A stretch of 64,000 nucleotides of DNA, from contig CAVYEM010000001.1 in assembly GCA_963767635.1 (NCBI GenBank), positions 2,108,001-2,172,000 on the forward strand, given 5' to 3'. A program made the position numbers and the translations under genes. The DNA is from CAVYEM01 sp963767635 (GTDB lineage: Bacteria > Vulcanimicrobiota > Vulcanimicrobiia > Vulcanimicrobiales > Vulcanimicrobiaceae). The notes under the pieces are model-generated. The model did not search any database. It was given only the letters and a program-made list of their open reading frames with translations, and had not been told where the DNA came from. How positions within the stretch are numbered: the first letter of the stretch is position 1; each line of letters begins with the position of its first letter. Positions 43,211 to 53,230 of the stretch are shown here, in pieces.

Positions 43211-45277
43211 ATGGCGTCCGACACGTCACGCGTGCGCAACATCGGCATCGTGGGCTCCCACCACGCCGGAAAAACGACGCTCGTAGAAACGATTCTCGCG
43301 CACTGTGGAGCGATCGGGCGTAAAGGCAGCGTCACCGAGGGCACAACCACCACGGATTACGAGCCCGAATGCATCGGGCACGCACAGTCGACGACCGTCG
43401 GGTTCGCGCACTGCACGGCCCCGGCGGCGGAGGCTGGGCAAACCATCGAGCTGACGCTGGTCGACTGCCCCGGCTTCATCGACTTCTTCGAGGAGACGAA
43501 GATGGCGCTCGCGGGCTGCGATGCCGCCGTTATCGTCGTCGATGCCGAGCCCTCGCGCCTGGCGCAAACACAAGCGGTGGTCGAGTTCATCGAATCGCGC
43601 AAGCTCCCGCACTTGTTTCTCGTCAACAAAATGGACCGGCCCGGCGCCGACTTCGCCGGGACGCTGCGCGCGCTGCAGGAAGCGTATGGACGCCATGTCG
43701 TTGCCGAACAGTGGCCCATCGGATCGGCGGACGCGTTCAAGGGCTACGTCGATTTGGCCGATCGCACGGGCTATGCGTTCGAAGGCGCGCAGGTCAGGAA
43801 GATCGATGTTCCGCCTGAACTGCAGGAACAAGTCGAAGTCGCGCACGGCCAACTGCTCGAAGCCATGGCGGATTTCGACGATCACTTGATGGAGGAGTTG
43901 CTAGAAGGGCTGGAACCGCCGCAAGACGAGGTGGAAAAAGATCTGTGCGAGGAGTGCTCGCACGACCAAATCGTTCCGGTCTTGGCGGCGGCTGCGCTGC
44001 CGGGATACGGGGTCGCGGCTCTAGTCGCAGCCATGGAGAAATGGTTTCCTTCGCCGCTCGCCACGCCGCTGGTCGATGCGGAGGGACGGCCAATCGACGC
44101 TTCGGCGGAGGCGCCGGTGGCCGCCTACGTCATCAAGACGATCGTTCACCCGCAATCCGGAAAAATTTCGGTCGTGCGCGTGCTTTCCGGTACGCTCAAA
44201 TCCGACGCGACTTTGACGAACATCTCCAAGAATTCCGAGAAAGTTCGCTCGGGGGGGCTCTACCGTCTGCAGGGGAAAAAACAGGAAGCGGTCGCGCAGG
44301 CGGACGCCGGCAGCGTCGTTGCGATCGGCCGGCTGGAGAGTGTTTCCACGGGCGATACGCTCACCGAGAATGGGCACAAGATTTTGCTCCCGCGCGTGCC
44401 GCTTTCCGAGCCGGTGTACGCAGTTGCGATCAAACCCAAGGAGCGGATGGACGAGGCGAAAATCTCCGCGATGCTCGCGCGGGTCATCGACGAGGACCCG
44501 GCTTTGCGCTTGGAACGCGCGCCGATCACCAACGAGCTCTTGTTGCTTGGCCGAGGCGAGCAGCACGTCACGATCGCGGTCGAGCGCCTAACGCGCAAGT
44601 TCAAAGTCGAAGCCACGACTGCGCCGCCGACGATACCCTATCAGGAAACGATCTCCACCGGTACGGAAGTCCATTCTCGGTACAAGCACCAAACGGGCGG
44701 TCACGGACAATTCGGTGACGTATGGCTGCGTTTCGCGCCGCGGGAGCGTGGAAACGGCGTTACGTTCGAAGAGCGCATCGTGGGCGGCGTCGTGCCGCGC
44801 CAGTTCATTCCCGCAGTCGAAAAAGGCGTGCGCGAAGCGCTGATGCACGGCAGCATGGGCGGGTATCCCGTCACCGACGTGCACGTCACACTCTTTGACG
44901 GCGCCTATCACGACGTCGATTCGAGCGAACAATCGTTCAGGACGGCGGCCGGAATGGGCGTACGTGATGCGCTGCCCAAGTGCGGTCCGGTCGTCTTGGA
45001 GCCCATCGTGCGAGTGAGCGTCACCGTGCCGTCGGCGTACACTTCAACGGTCATCCAGCAGCTCACCGGCAAACGCGGTCAGATCCTTGGGATGAACCCG
45101 GCGGAAAAAACCGGACACGACACGGTTGAAGCGGACGTTCCACAGGTGGAATTATCGCGCTACATCACCGAGCTGCGCACAGCAACGCAAGGCTTAGGCA
45201 CCTACAGCTGGCGCCACGAACGTTTCGATCCGGTGCCCGGTAAATGGACCGGCCCAAAGGCAGCTGCCGGAGCATAG
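43211..45277 (+). CDS. Elongation factor G-like GTPase (EF-G2)
   Basis: 688 residues, AAGGAG before ATG. GTPase motifs: P-loop GSHHAGKTTL, DCPGFIDF, NKMDRPGAD. Domain order is as in EF-G, with domain IV containing YKHQTGGHGQFGDVWLRF and the C-terminal TGKRGQILGM. The sequence is of the EF-G2/EF-G-like class rather than canonical FusA (P-loop and G3 differ: SHHAGKTT and DCPG). Some members bind ribosomes without full translocase activity. The role is uncertain. Confidence 0.9.
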   Translation: MASDTSRVRNIGIVGSHHAGKTTLVETILAHCGAIGRKGSVTEGTTTTDYEPECIGHAQSTTVGFAHCTAPAAEAGQTIELTLVDCPGFIDFFEETKMALAGCDAAVIVVDAEPSRLAQTQAVVEFIESRKLPHLFLVNKMDRPGADFAGTLRALQEAYGRHVVAEQWPIGSADAFKGYVDLADRTGYAFEGAQVRKIDVPPELQEQVEVAHGQLLEAMADFDDHLMEELLEGLEPPQDEVEKDLCEECSHDQIVPVLAAAALPGYGVAALVAAMEKWFPSPLATPLVDAEGRPIDASAEAPVAAYVIKTIVHPQSGKISVVRVLSGTLKSDATLTNISKNSEKVRSGGLYRLQGKKQEAVAQADAGSVVAIGRLESVSTGDTLTENGHKILLPRVPLSEPVYAVAIKPKERMDEAKISAMLARVIDEDPALRLERAPITNELLLLGRGEQHVTIAVERLTRKFKVEATTAPPTIPYQETISTGTEVHSRYKHQTGGHGQFGDVWLRFAPRERGNGVTFEERIVGGVVPRQFIPAVEKGVREALMHGSMGGYPVTDVHVTLFDGAYHDVDSSEQSFRTAAGMGVRDALPKCGPVVLEPIVRVSVTVPSAYTSTVIQQLTGKRGQILGMNPAEKTGHDTVEADVPQVELSRYITELRTATQGLGTYSWRHERFDPVPGKWTGPKAAAGA

Positions 45278-45320
45278 CGAAACAGCGATTTCCTGCAATT
45301 TGGAACCGGGGGATAAATCG

Positions 45321-46952
45321 TTGGTGAGACGTCTTCTCGCGCTCGCCGCGCTGGGCACGCTGCTCGCCGCGTGCACGCAGACCAGCCCGTCGCAAAACGG
45401 AGCGCAGCGGGCAGGCGGGCAAACCGGCACGTTGCGGATTGCGATTCAGCAGGACGTCAAAAATCTGAACCCTTTGCTGAATTCAAACACCACCGACAGC
45501 ATGATCGCGTTCCTCATGTTCGAGCCGCTGCTGCACTCCAACCCGAGCGGCGATCCGGTCGGCATGCTGGCCGCGCTGGTTCCCACGACGCAAAACGGCG
45601 GCATCTCGAAAGACGGTCTCACGATCACGTATCATCTACGCAAGAACGTGAAATGGACGGACGGCGTGCCGGTTACTTCTAAAGACGTCAAGTGGTCGTG
45701 GCAAGCGCTCATGGACAAGAACAACAACGTCATCTCGCAGCACGGCTACGACTACGTTCGCAGTATCGACACGCCGGACGACTACACCGTGGTCGTCCAC
45801 TTGAAACGCAAGTTCGCGCCGTTCATCAACACGTTTTTTGCCGACAGCGACCAACCATATCCCGTGGCGCCGGCGCACGTTCTCTCCAAGTATCCCAATA
45901 TCAACCAAATACCGTTCAACAACAATCCGACGGTGACCGACGGCCCATTCAAATTCGTGCGCTGGGTGCACGGCGATCATATGGAATTCGCCGCAAACGA
46001 CGACTTCTTCATGGGCAAACCGGGTTTGCGCAGCGTGTACATCCGCATCGTTCCCGACGAGAACACGACGATCAACCTGCTGCGCACGCACGAGATCGAC
46101 TGGATGTTCGAGGCATCGATCAACAATTACCCGCAAGTGCGCAATATCCCAGGAATAAAGCTCGCGTGGGTTCACGTCAACGGCTACGAGTCCGCGTGGC
46201 TCAACATGCAGCGCCCGTATTTGTCCGACGTGCGCGTGCGTCGAGCGATCGCGTACGCCATCGACAAGCGCCGCATCGTGGACACTTCGACGTTCGGCCA
46301 AGAACAGATCGCAACCGAAGATCAACCTTCCTTCATGTGGTCATACGATCCGAACGTGCGGGACTATCCCTCGGACCCGGCGATGGCGCGGCGACTGCTG
46401 CAGCAAGCGGGATGGTCGCCGGGGCCAAACGGGATCATGACGAAGAACGGCCAGCCCCTCACGCTGGTTCTGGTCAGCAACAACAGCAACGTCACCCGCC
46501 GGAAAAACAGCGTGCTGCTGCAGGCTATGCTGCGCGATTCAGGGATCGCAGTAGAAGTAAAATACTATCCCGGCGACGTGCTGTTCGCTCCGGTGGGCGA
46601 AGGCGGCATTTTACAGGGCGGAAAATTCGACATCGCCCTTGCGGGCTGGTACGCGGGCATCGATCCGGACGATGCCACGCAGCTGACCTGCGTGAACGTC
46701 GCTCCGAACGGCTACAACTATTCGCGTTACTGCAATCCCGACATGGAGGCGGCGCAAAAAATCGCTCTGAACAACTATGACCGGCCCACGCGCAAGAAGG
46801 CGTACTTCCAAATTCAGCAGCTGCTGCATCGGGACGTCCCGATGCTCTTCTTCTGGTGGACGCGACAGATGCATCCCATCAGCGAGAATTTCAAAGGCTT
46901 TGCTCCCAATCCGTCTACAGAGTCTTGGAACGCCTGGCAATGGAGTATTTAG
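45321..46952 (+). CDS. Peptide/oligopeptide-binding lipoprotein, SBP family 5 (copy 3)
   Basis: 543 residues from TTG at 45321 (GGGGGA seven bases upstream; GTG at 45324 also possible). Lipobox TLLAAC. Family 5 features: NLNPLLNSNTT, TYHLRKNVKWTDGVPVTSKDV, IAYAIDKRRIVDTS. It is similar to the pair at 3145-6461 (for example GGISKDGLTITYHLRK), so the three are paralogues. No permease or ATPase genes are adjacent. The 3' end overlaps pyrE by 13 bases. Confidence 0.9.
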   Translation: MVRRLLALAALGTLLAACTQTSPSQNGAQRAGGQTGTLRIAIQQDVKNLNPLLNSNTTDSMIAFLMFEPLLHSNPSGDPVGMLAALVPTTQNGGISKDGLTITYHLRKNVKWTDGVPVTSKDVKWSWQALMDKNNNVISQHGYDYVRSIDTPDDYTVVVHLKRKFAPFINTFFADSDQPYPVAPAHVLSKYPNINQIPFNNNPTVTDGPFKFVRWVHGDHMEFAANDDFFMGKPGLRSVYIRIVPDENTTINLLRTHEIDWMFEASINNYPQVRNIPGIKLAWVHVNGYESAWLNMQRPYLSDVRVRRAIAYAIDKRRIVDTSTFGQEQIATEDQPSFMWSYDPNVRDYPSDPAMARRLLQQAGWSPGPNGIMTKNGQPLTLVLVSNNSNVTRRKNSVLLQAMLRDSGIAVEVKYYPGDVLFAPVGEGGILQGGKFDIALAGWYAGIDPDDATQLTCVNVAPNGYNYSRYCNPDMEAAQKIALNNYDRPTRKKAYFQIQQLLHRDVPMLFFWWTRQMHPISENFKGFAPNPSTESWNAWQWSI

Positions 46953-47582
46953 GAGGGTCCGATCCGCTCGCGCGGATCCCCGATCTGACGTGGCTTCGCA
47001 AAGTGATCGTCGAACGGGCGCTGACGCGCGGCGACTACGTGTTGTCCGGAGGAGCGAGAAGCGACTACTACATCGACAAGTTTCGGCTGTTTTCGGACCC
47101 GCACGTGCTGCGTCGCATCGCGCGTCTATTCGTGCCCGTCATTGCGGACGTGAACCCCGATTTGATTGCGGGAACGGGAGCTGGGCGGCGTCGTCATCGC
47201 AACCGCGGTTTCACAACTGAGCAGCATTCCGCTGCTCGCGGTCCGCAAACAACCCAAAGGCTATGGTGCCTTTCCCGGAGAGTACGTCGAGGGACCGTAC
47301 GAACCGTATCAAAAAGTGCTGCTTCTGGAAGACGTAGTCACCACCGGCCGCGAGCTGCTGGCGGCCAAAGCGCGTCTGGAGGAATTAAACCTGCAGGTGA
47401 GCTGCTTTGCCGTCGTGAGCCGCGGCCTCGCACCGGTGCGCTCCCTCATACAATTTTCGCTGCCGCGCGGACAGGCGAAAACCGAAAATTCAGCTCGAAG
47501 CAAGCGTGCGTTAGGTCCTAAGGACCATGGAGCGCCGCCTATTGCTGACGGTGCGCACGGTCGATTGCTAGAACAAGGGTGA
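46940..47582 (+). CDS. pyrE: Orotate phosphoribosyltransferase, frame interrupted by one base
   Basis: The first frame from ATG at 46940 gives LTRGDYVLSGGARSDYYIDKF and ends its homology at PDLIAGTG. The next frame continues ELGGVVIATAVSQLSSIPLLAVRK and contains the PRPP motif VLLLEDVVTTGREL. The join is in the GGG at 47176-47178, where one extra G converts the expected T-E-L-G-G. PyrE makes OMP from orotate and PRPP in pyrimidine synthesis. Loss of this gene would require uracil salvage, so a sequencing indel is more likely than true inactivation. The 118 bases after the stop hold no recognised gene. Confidence 0.82.
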
Positions 47583-47700
47583 AAGAACGGCGATTTACAC
47601 AAGGCTGACCCTTACGTTCCGATTTCCGGCGGTGAAGTGGCAGTTGTGCCGTGGCGGGGCGTGTTATCGTTAGAGTTCCGCGGTAAAGCCACGTATTTTT

Positions 47701-49489
47701 GTGGGAGACTTCGCTATCTTGCAGGCTAAGGACGCGAGCGAGAATCACACCGGACGCGCGGCCGGGGAGCCCCTGGCTCGCCTGCGCGCGCTTTGGGACT
47801 TAGCGTTGCGGGACGAAGCGTCCGGCACGCAGATCCTGGGCGTGCTGCAGGAAGCGCGCACGGCCTTGCATTGCGATTACGCCGAAGTCTGGAACGACTC
47901 GGCACGGTCGCGAACCGCTTACGCCGCCCATGAGAAGCCGCCGCGGCCCATCGGCTCCAGCGCGCTCTGCCGGAATGCCCCAGCCGATAAGCCCTCAATG
48001 TTCTTTCGGGACGCTGCCGAACATACGCCGGTGCAGGAGATCCTGCGATCGCTGGGCTGGTCAACGATTCTGATTCGGAGCTTCCAGACGGGCGAACGCC
48101 GGTCGATCCTCTCGTTCGCATGGAAAACACCGCGGCAGTCATTCGTCTCGGAGGCTGAACTGCAATACGTTGATTTTTTGACGCACGTCGTTTCGCGTCT
48201 GATCGAACTTGCCGAAAAGCAGCAGCAGATCAACGACAAGATGCTGATCGATCCACTGACCGGATTGCACAATCGTGCGGCCACGCTCGACCACGCCGCG
48301 CTCATGCTTTCCTCCGCGAATCGCACGGGTGCGCCGCTGGCGATCCTATACGTCGATCTCGATGGCTTCAAGGCGATCAACGACTCGTACGGCCACGCGA
48401 TCGGCGATCGCGCCATTGCTGAAGCGGCCTCGCGCATGCGTTCGGCGCTGCGGCGGCATGAAATCGCCGGACGCATCGGCGGCGACGAATTCGCGGTCCT
48501 CGTCAACTTCACCGAAGGCGCCGAACTCGACGCCATCGCGCAGCGCCTGCTGGAAGCAATCGCGACCCCCATGAACCACGGCGGCAAAGAAGTGCGGTTG
48601 AGCGCCAGCGTCGGCATTGCGGTGTTTCCGGACGACGGAACGACGGCGGAAGATCTGCTCGCGCACGCCGACGCCGCGATGTACATCGCCAAGCGACGCA
48701 GCGGCGCCGGATACGCGTTCTACGAGAGCGCCAAATACGAGCCCATGCCGATGCAACGCCCCGAGCCCGAACGCATCTCCGCTGCTGCGGATCGGCCGTT
48801 CATTCTATGTTTTCAACCCATCGTGGATTCGCGCACCGGACGGATCATCGCGGCCGAAGCGCTCATTCGCTGGCTGCACCCCACGCACGGTCTGCTGCTC
48901 CCCGACAGTTCTGCTGAGAACGGCGGGAGATCGAGCGTTCCGGCACACGTCGATCGCGCCGTCGTCGAAGCGCTCTTCAACGGCGAGAAATACCGCGAGA
49001 CGGCGCGAGCGATACCGGTGCACGTGAACGTCACTGAGGCGGCGGAAAATTTGTTCGCGGATTATTCCACTAGCCAAGCCAACGTCGCGATCGAAATTCC
49101 GGAAATGCTCGTCGCCGAGGATCCCCAGCGATATTCCGCATTCATCGCGCAGATTCGGGAACGGGGATTCAGCGTCGGCTTATCGAGTTTCGGCAATGCC
49201 GGCCTCGCGCTGCGGCTGCTGGCCGAACTTCCGCTGGATTTCGTGAAGATCGGCCCGAAGATTGATTCCCGGCAAAACGTTCGGCGCCGGATCCGCCGCT
49301 GCGGCTAAAGCTGCCATCAAACAAGCGCACCATTTCGGCTGGTCCGTCATCGCGGAAAACGTCGAAGAGGAATCGCAGCGCGAGTGGCTCGTTGCCGCGG
49401 GCGTCGACGCGTTGCAGGGCTACTACATTTGCAGTCCGCTCACGCAGCGTGATTTTGCAAATTGGCTGCAGTACCGCGCCGCCTTATGA
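47701..49489 (+). CDS. GAF-like/GGDEF/degenerate EAL protein, one frameshift near the C-terminus
   Basis: N-terminal ~165 residues resemble a GAF sensor. The GGDEF domain at ~180-340 has LIDPLTGLHNRA and an intact GRIGGDEFAVLV (diguanylate cyclase active site); the inhibitory I-site is RxxE instead of RxxD. The following EAL domain keeps EALIRW, but the catalytic DDFG is SSFG and ELTE is EIPE, so hydrolysis of c-di-GMP is unlikely. The frame breaks near 49260 and resumes with FGWSVIAENVEEESQ and DALQGYYICSPL to TGA at 49489, overlapping the next ATG. Predicted to make c-di-GMP, with EAL perhaps as a sensor. Confidence 0.82.
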
Positions 49490-51880
49490 CCATGCACGCT
49501 TCGCTGACCCGAAGCAGGCTCACATTACGCCTGCAGGCCGCCGCGAAGCGCCCAGCCACGGTCATCTGCGCGCCGGAGGGCTACGGCAAGACCACGGCCG
49601 TTCGTCAATTCTTACACGCGCACCCGGCAGCAACGCTGGAGCTGGGCCTGCTTCCCGAGCATGGCTCCATCGTTTCCTTCGCGCGACGTCTTGCTGGGAC
49701 GCTGGCGCCCGTGGCGCCTGGATTGCCGTCGTCGTTTGCGCGCGCGATGGAATTCGCGCTGCAGTCTTCCCACGTCGAAGACGAGCTGGCCATTTGGTTT
49801 CTCGGGCACCTGGACCGCCACGCGGTACGAACGGTCTTGCTCGACGACGTGCACCGAGCCGGGGACGACGCGCGCATTTTCCGCCTCATCGAGCGCCTCG
49901 TGTCCGAGTCTCCGCCGGGATACCGATGGCTGATCGCTTCGCGAGAAATGCCGCCCATCGTTCAGCGCTGGGTCGAAAAGGATCTGTGCACTGCACCGAT
50001 CGACGAAAACGAACTACGCTTGACGAAAACCGAAACGCAGGAAATTGCAGCGCCTATGGGCCTCTCGCAGGCGCAAATCGCCTGGCTCTACGAGATGACC
50101 AACGGCTGGCCCTTGGCGTTCAGTTTGGGAGCCAGTCTACCAAGCTGGATCGATCGGCTCCAGCGCTTACGGCCGTCAAGCGCGCCAGGCGTGTACGCTT
50201 TTTTGGCCGAGCAATTTTTTCTGCAATGCGACGAGCAGTCTGCAAGAACTGTTGCTGAACACGTGCGTGTTTACGACGTTGGATCGCGACGTCATCGCGA
50301 AAAGCCCGTGGCAGGCGGCGTGGCCCGCGGTCGAACGGTTGGCCGCCGAAGGAAAACTCGTCTCGTTGCAACACGGCGGCACGGTCTTGCTGCGCGATCT
50401 GTTTCGGTCTTTTTTGGAAGAACGTCTGAGCCAGGCCGGCGAGAGCGCGATCCCGCGAGCGTGCAACGTTGCCGCCGCGCTGCTGGAAAGCTGCGGCCAC
50501 ATCGTCGACGCGCTGCGGCTGTACGCGCGGGGGGGCAACGATTCTGCGGTTCTAAAGCTGTGCGAGCACTACGGCTTCGCGCTCGTGGACGAAGGCCATT
50601 TGGACGAATTGCAGGACGCGCTTTCCACCGTAAAGTCGGAGAGCGCCGCGCACAGCGCGGTGGCACTCGCAGTCAAAGCCATCGCGGAATCCAACGCCAA
50701 CCGCAGCGACATCGCCGAATCGTGGTATTTGCACGCCATCGAGGCGGCTGAGCATGGCTCGGTATTGCGCGCGGAAATTGCGTACCGGTACGGTCTCGAC
50801 CTCGTGCGCCAAGGAAGGCTCGACGGCATCGAAATGCTGGAACCGTACGTCGGCAGCGCGCTTCCGGTCGAGCTCGACGCGTCGCTGCGCTCAACCCTCG
50901 CGACGGCTTATGTATTAGCGCAACGCTTCGATGATGCGCACCGCATGATCGAAACCGCGCTTGCATTGCTCGACGGATCCGCCTCCAAGCAGCTGCAGGC
51001 CAAGGTTCATCACCACGCCGCTTGGGTCGCGCTCCTAACGGGCCAGATTGAGACCGCTAGGGCAGGCGCTACGCTCGCCTTGGAGATGGCCCTGGACTGC
51101 GGCATGTACGACGTGGCCGCCCGCGCGTATTCCGTGCTGTATAACATCGCGTACGATATTGAGGACAGCCCTAAGCACGCGCTTGACATTTTGGATCGCG
51201 TTCTCGACTGCGGACTCAAAGCGGGCAGCGAACAGATGCGGTTGTTCGCGCTGCTCGGCAGCATCGACATTCGCGCCGAAATGGGCGACACCGAGGGCCT
51301 GCGTGCGGTCGAAAAGGCGCTGGCTGCACACGGCATTGATTACGCCGAGCAGGGTACGAGTGAAGCACTCATCCCTGCAGAAGCGCTTACGCTTGCCGGA
51401 CGCGGCAAATTCGCCCTAGCATACGATGTGATCTTCCCAACGGGCGAGCGGCAAGCGACTCCCGATCGTAGAGCGCTTCGCTTTTCAGAAATCGCCTTTT
51501 ATGCCGCCGCCGGTGGCCTCGTGACCGAAGCCGAAGCCGCGCTGCACGAAGTCAAGCGTTGCTTGCTTGAATGTGACGCGATCGGGCGGCGCACCGTACG
51601 AACGCAAATTTACCGCGCCCTCGCCGTACGCCAGTTGGGCCGCACAAGGGAGGCGTCCGCGATTCTGGATCACGTCAACGATCTCTCAGATATGATGTCG
51701 CCGAGACTGCGCGCTTTGTACGAGGGCATTACAGCGATTTTCCATCGCTGGGACGGTGCCGACAACTATGAAGAGCTCTATCAAGCGCTGCGCATGCTTC
51801 GCACCGAAGACTTCGGCGGCGTAGCCGCCGTGCTCGAAGCGCTTCCCTGCACGCAGGAGCAGATGCAAATTGCTGGATAA
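49486..51880 (+). CDS. MalT-like STAND ATPase with TPR region, one frameshift
   Basis: ATG at 49486 in ATGA overlap with the EAL end. Walker A is APEGYGKTTAV, Walker B RTVLLDDVHRA, then WLIASREMP and WLYEMTNGWPLAF, the layout of MalT/LuxR-family STAND regulators. The frame changes near 50235 and continues TCVFTTLDRDVIAKSPW, followed by ~450 residues of TPR-type helical repeats (AYVLAQRFDDAHRMIETALALL). There is no LuxR helix-turn-helix at the C-terminus, so it probably senses and signals through contacts rather than by binding DNA. It lies between two c-di-GMP enzymes. Confidence 0.75.
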
Positions 51881-52838
51881 CGAAGCGGTTTCGGGGCCGT
51901 ATCTTGCCGGGCGCATCGAGATGTTGCGCGGCGACATCTCCGTCCGGGCACTCTCCCGAACGCTGCCGCCGGAGCGGCGATCCATTCTGGCCGACGTGTT
52001 GACGAAGCGCACTCTGGATCGCATCGTCGACTGGACCTCGCACCGCGATCCGTTCGCCATTTTCGATTGGGTCAACGCCGTGCTTGCGGATTACCCGAAC
52101 GAAACGCGGCTGCACAATCTGCTGCCTTCGACCGTGAGCGCGACGCTCGACGTGCTTTCCGAGAACGTCCCGCTCTCTCCGCTGGTTCGCCGCGGTCTGA
52201 GCGATCTGCAGCAGCGCATCGACGTGCACATCGGCGGCTTCCGCGCCAAGCGCCAGGAGAATCCGGTCTACGCCGTCGACCTGATCGACGCCAAAATCGA
52301 CGAACTCTTGTTTCGCTTGTCGGCGCAAGACTCGCTCACGGCGGAACACTCCCGCTCAGTCGGGATGTGGTGCTGGCGGATCGCCAAGCATTTGAGCCTG
52401 CCGCGCGGCGAGTCGTATGCCATCACGCGCGCCGGCCTGCTGCACGACGTTGGCAAGACCGCGACGCCGCTGGAAATACTAACCGCTCCCCGCAAGCTGA
52501 CCGAAGACGAATGGGAGATTATGCGGCAGCACGCCGTGCAGGGCGAAGAAATCGTGGTCGCAGTGAGCGAACTGCGCCCGTTTGCGCCGGCGGTGCGTTC
52601 GCATCACGAGCGGTTCGACGGCCGGGGCTATCCCGACCGGTTGGAACGCGGATCGATTCCGTTCGCGGCCCGCATCGTTGCCGTTGCCGATGCGTTCAAC
52701 GCGATGATCGCGCGCAGGCCGTACCGCGCGCCGTTGCCGCCCACGAGGGCGATAGAGGAACTCAAACGGTACAGCGGGACCCAGTTCGATCCCGCTGCCG
52801 TTCAAGCCATGATCAACGTGGTGCTTAGCGGGCGATAA
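51870..52838 (+). CDS. HD-GYP-domain c-di-GMP phosphodiesterase
   Basis: 322 residues from TTG at 51870 (AGGAG nine bases upstream), overlapping the preceding gene. The N-terminal ~155 residues are helical and unassigned. The HD-GYP domain shows EHSRSVGMW, GLLHDVGKTATP (HD), MRQHAVQGEEIV and SHHERFDGRGYPD (GYP), followed by RIVAVADAFNAMIARRPY. Such enzymes degrade c-di-GMP to pGpG/GMP at a di-iron site. With the GGDEF protein two genes upstream, the operon has both synthesis and breakdown. Ends overlapping the repeat-peptide gene. Confidence 0.9.
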   Translation: MLDNEAVSGPYLAGRIEMLRGDISVRALSRTLPPERRSILADVLTKRTLDRIVDWTSHRDPFAIFDWVNAVLADYPNETRLHNLLPSTVSATLDVLSENVPLSPLVRRGLSDLQQRIDVHIGGFRAKRQENPVYAVDLIDAKIDELLFRLSAQDSLTAEHSRSVGMWCWRIAKHLSLPRGESYAITRAGLLHDVGKTATPLEILTAPRKLTEDEWEIMRQHAVQGEEIVVAVSELRPFAPAVRSHHERFDGRGYPDRLERGSIPFAARIVAVADAFNAMIARRPYRAPLPPTRAIEELKRYSGTQFDPAAVQAMINVVLSGR

Positions 52839-53136
52839 TCCGCAGCAGCCACGAAACGTCCAACGTCACCGGGGCGAGGCCGGGTACGCCGGCCAGCACT
52901 AGATATTTCGGCTTTGCTGTAACAGAGTCAAACGGTTGAGGACCCGGCTTTGCGGTCACGCTGTCGAACTGCACGGGGCCTGGCTTAGCGGTGACGCTAT
53001 CGAAGTGCTTCGGTTTAGCGGTGACGCTATCAAACTGCTGAGGACTCGGCTTGGCGGTGACGCTATCCGCCCACGCCGGCGACGTCGCGCAAACCATTGC
53101 TATTGCTCCGAATACGAGCGTCCTGTACGAAGTCAT
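52825..53136 (-). CDS. Secreted precursor with five DSVTAKP repeats
   Basis: 103 residues. The signal peptide ends TSPAWA at residue 23, and the mature protein starts exactly at the first DSVTAKP. Repeats begin at residues 24, 36, 46, 58 and 70, separated by GPxQF, SPQQF or KHF spacers. A C-terminal hydrophobic stretch (YLVLAGVPGLAPVTLDV) follows. GGGAG precedes ATG. It is divergent from a LuxR regulator and convergent with HD-GYP. The layout resembles multi-copy peptide-pheromone or repetitive surface precursors. No known family recognised; the signalling role is inferred. Confidence 0.75.
   Translation of the reverse strand: MTSYRTLVFGAIAMVCATSPAWADSVTAKPSPQQFDSVTAKPKHFDSVTAKPGPVQFDSVTAKPGPQPFDSVTAKPKYLVLAGVPGLAPVTLDVSWLLRIIAR
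52909..53067 (-). repeat. Five tandem 30/36-base coding repeats
   Basis: Units encoding DSVTAKP plus spacer, four of them sharing a near-identical core GCGGTGACGCTATC on the plus strand. Unit lengths are 36, 30, 36, 36 and a truncated last unit. Copy-number change would keep the frame. Confidence 0.9.
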
Positions 53137-53160
53137 AAATCACTCCCGTTGTAAGCAAGG

Positions 53161-53190
53161 GAAGTAGCGGGAACACCGCTTCTTTTAGGT
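53161..53190. promoter_or_regulatory. Stem-loop in divergent regulator/peptide intergenic region
   Basis: GAAG-TA-GCGG pairs with CCGCTTC around GAACA, followed by TTTT, in the 94-base gap between the repeat-peptide gene and the luxR-type gene. It may be an operator or a premature terminator. Evidence is positional and structural only. Confidence 0.35.
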
Positions 53191-53230
53191 GTATGCTACC
53201 GTGGTGGGATAGCGTTGAAAGCTCCCAACG

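Noticed and set aside
52909..53067. Possible CRISPR array at the DSVTAKP repeats
   Set aside because: Units keep reading frame, follow a signal peptide and encode conserved residues. No spacer-like variable segments of constant length.
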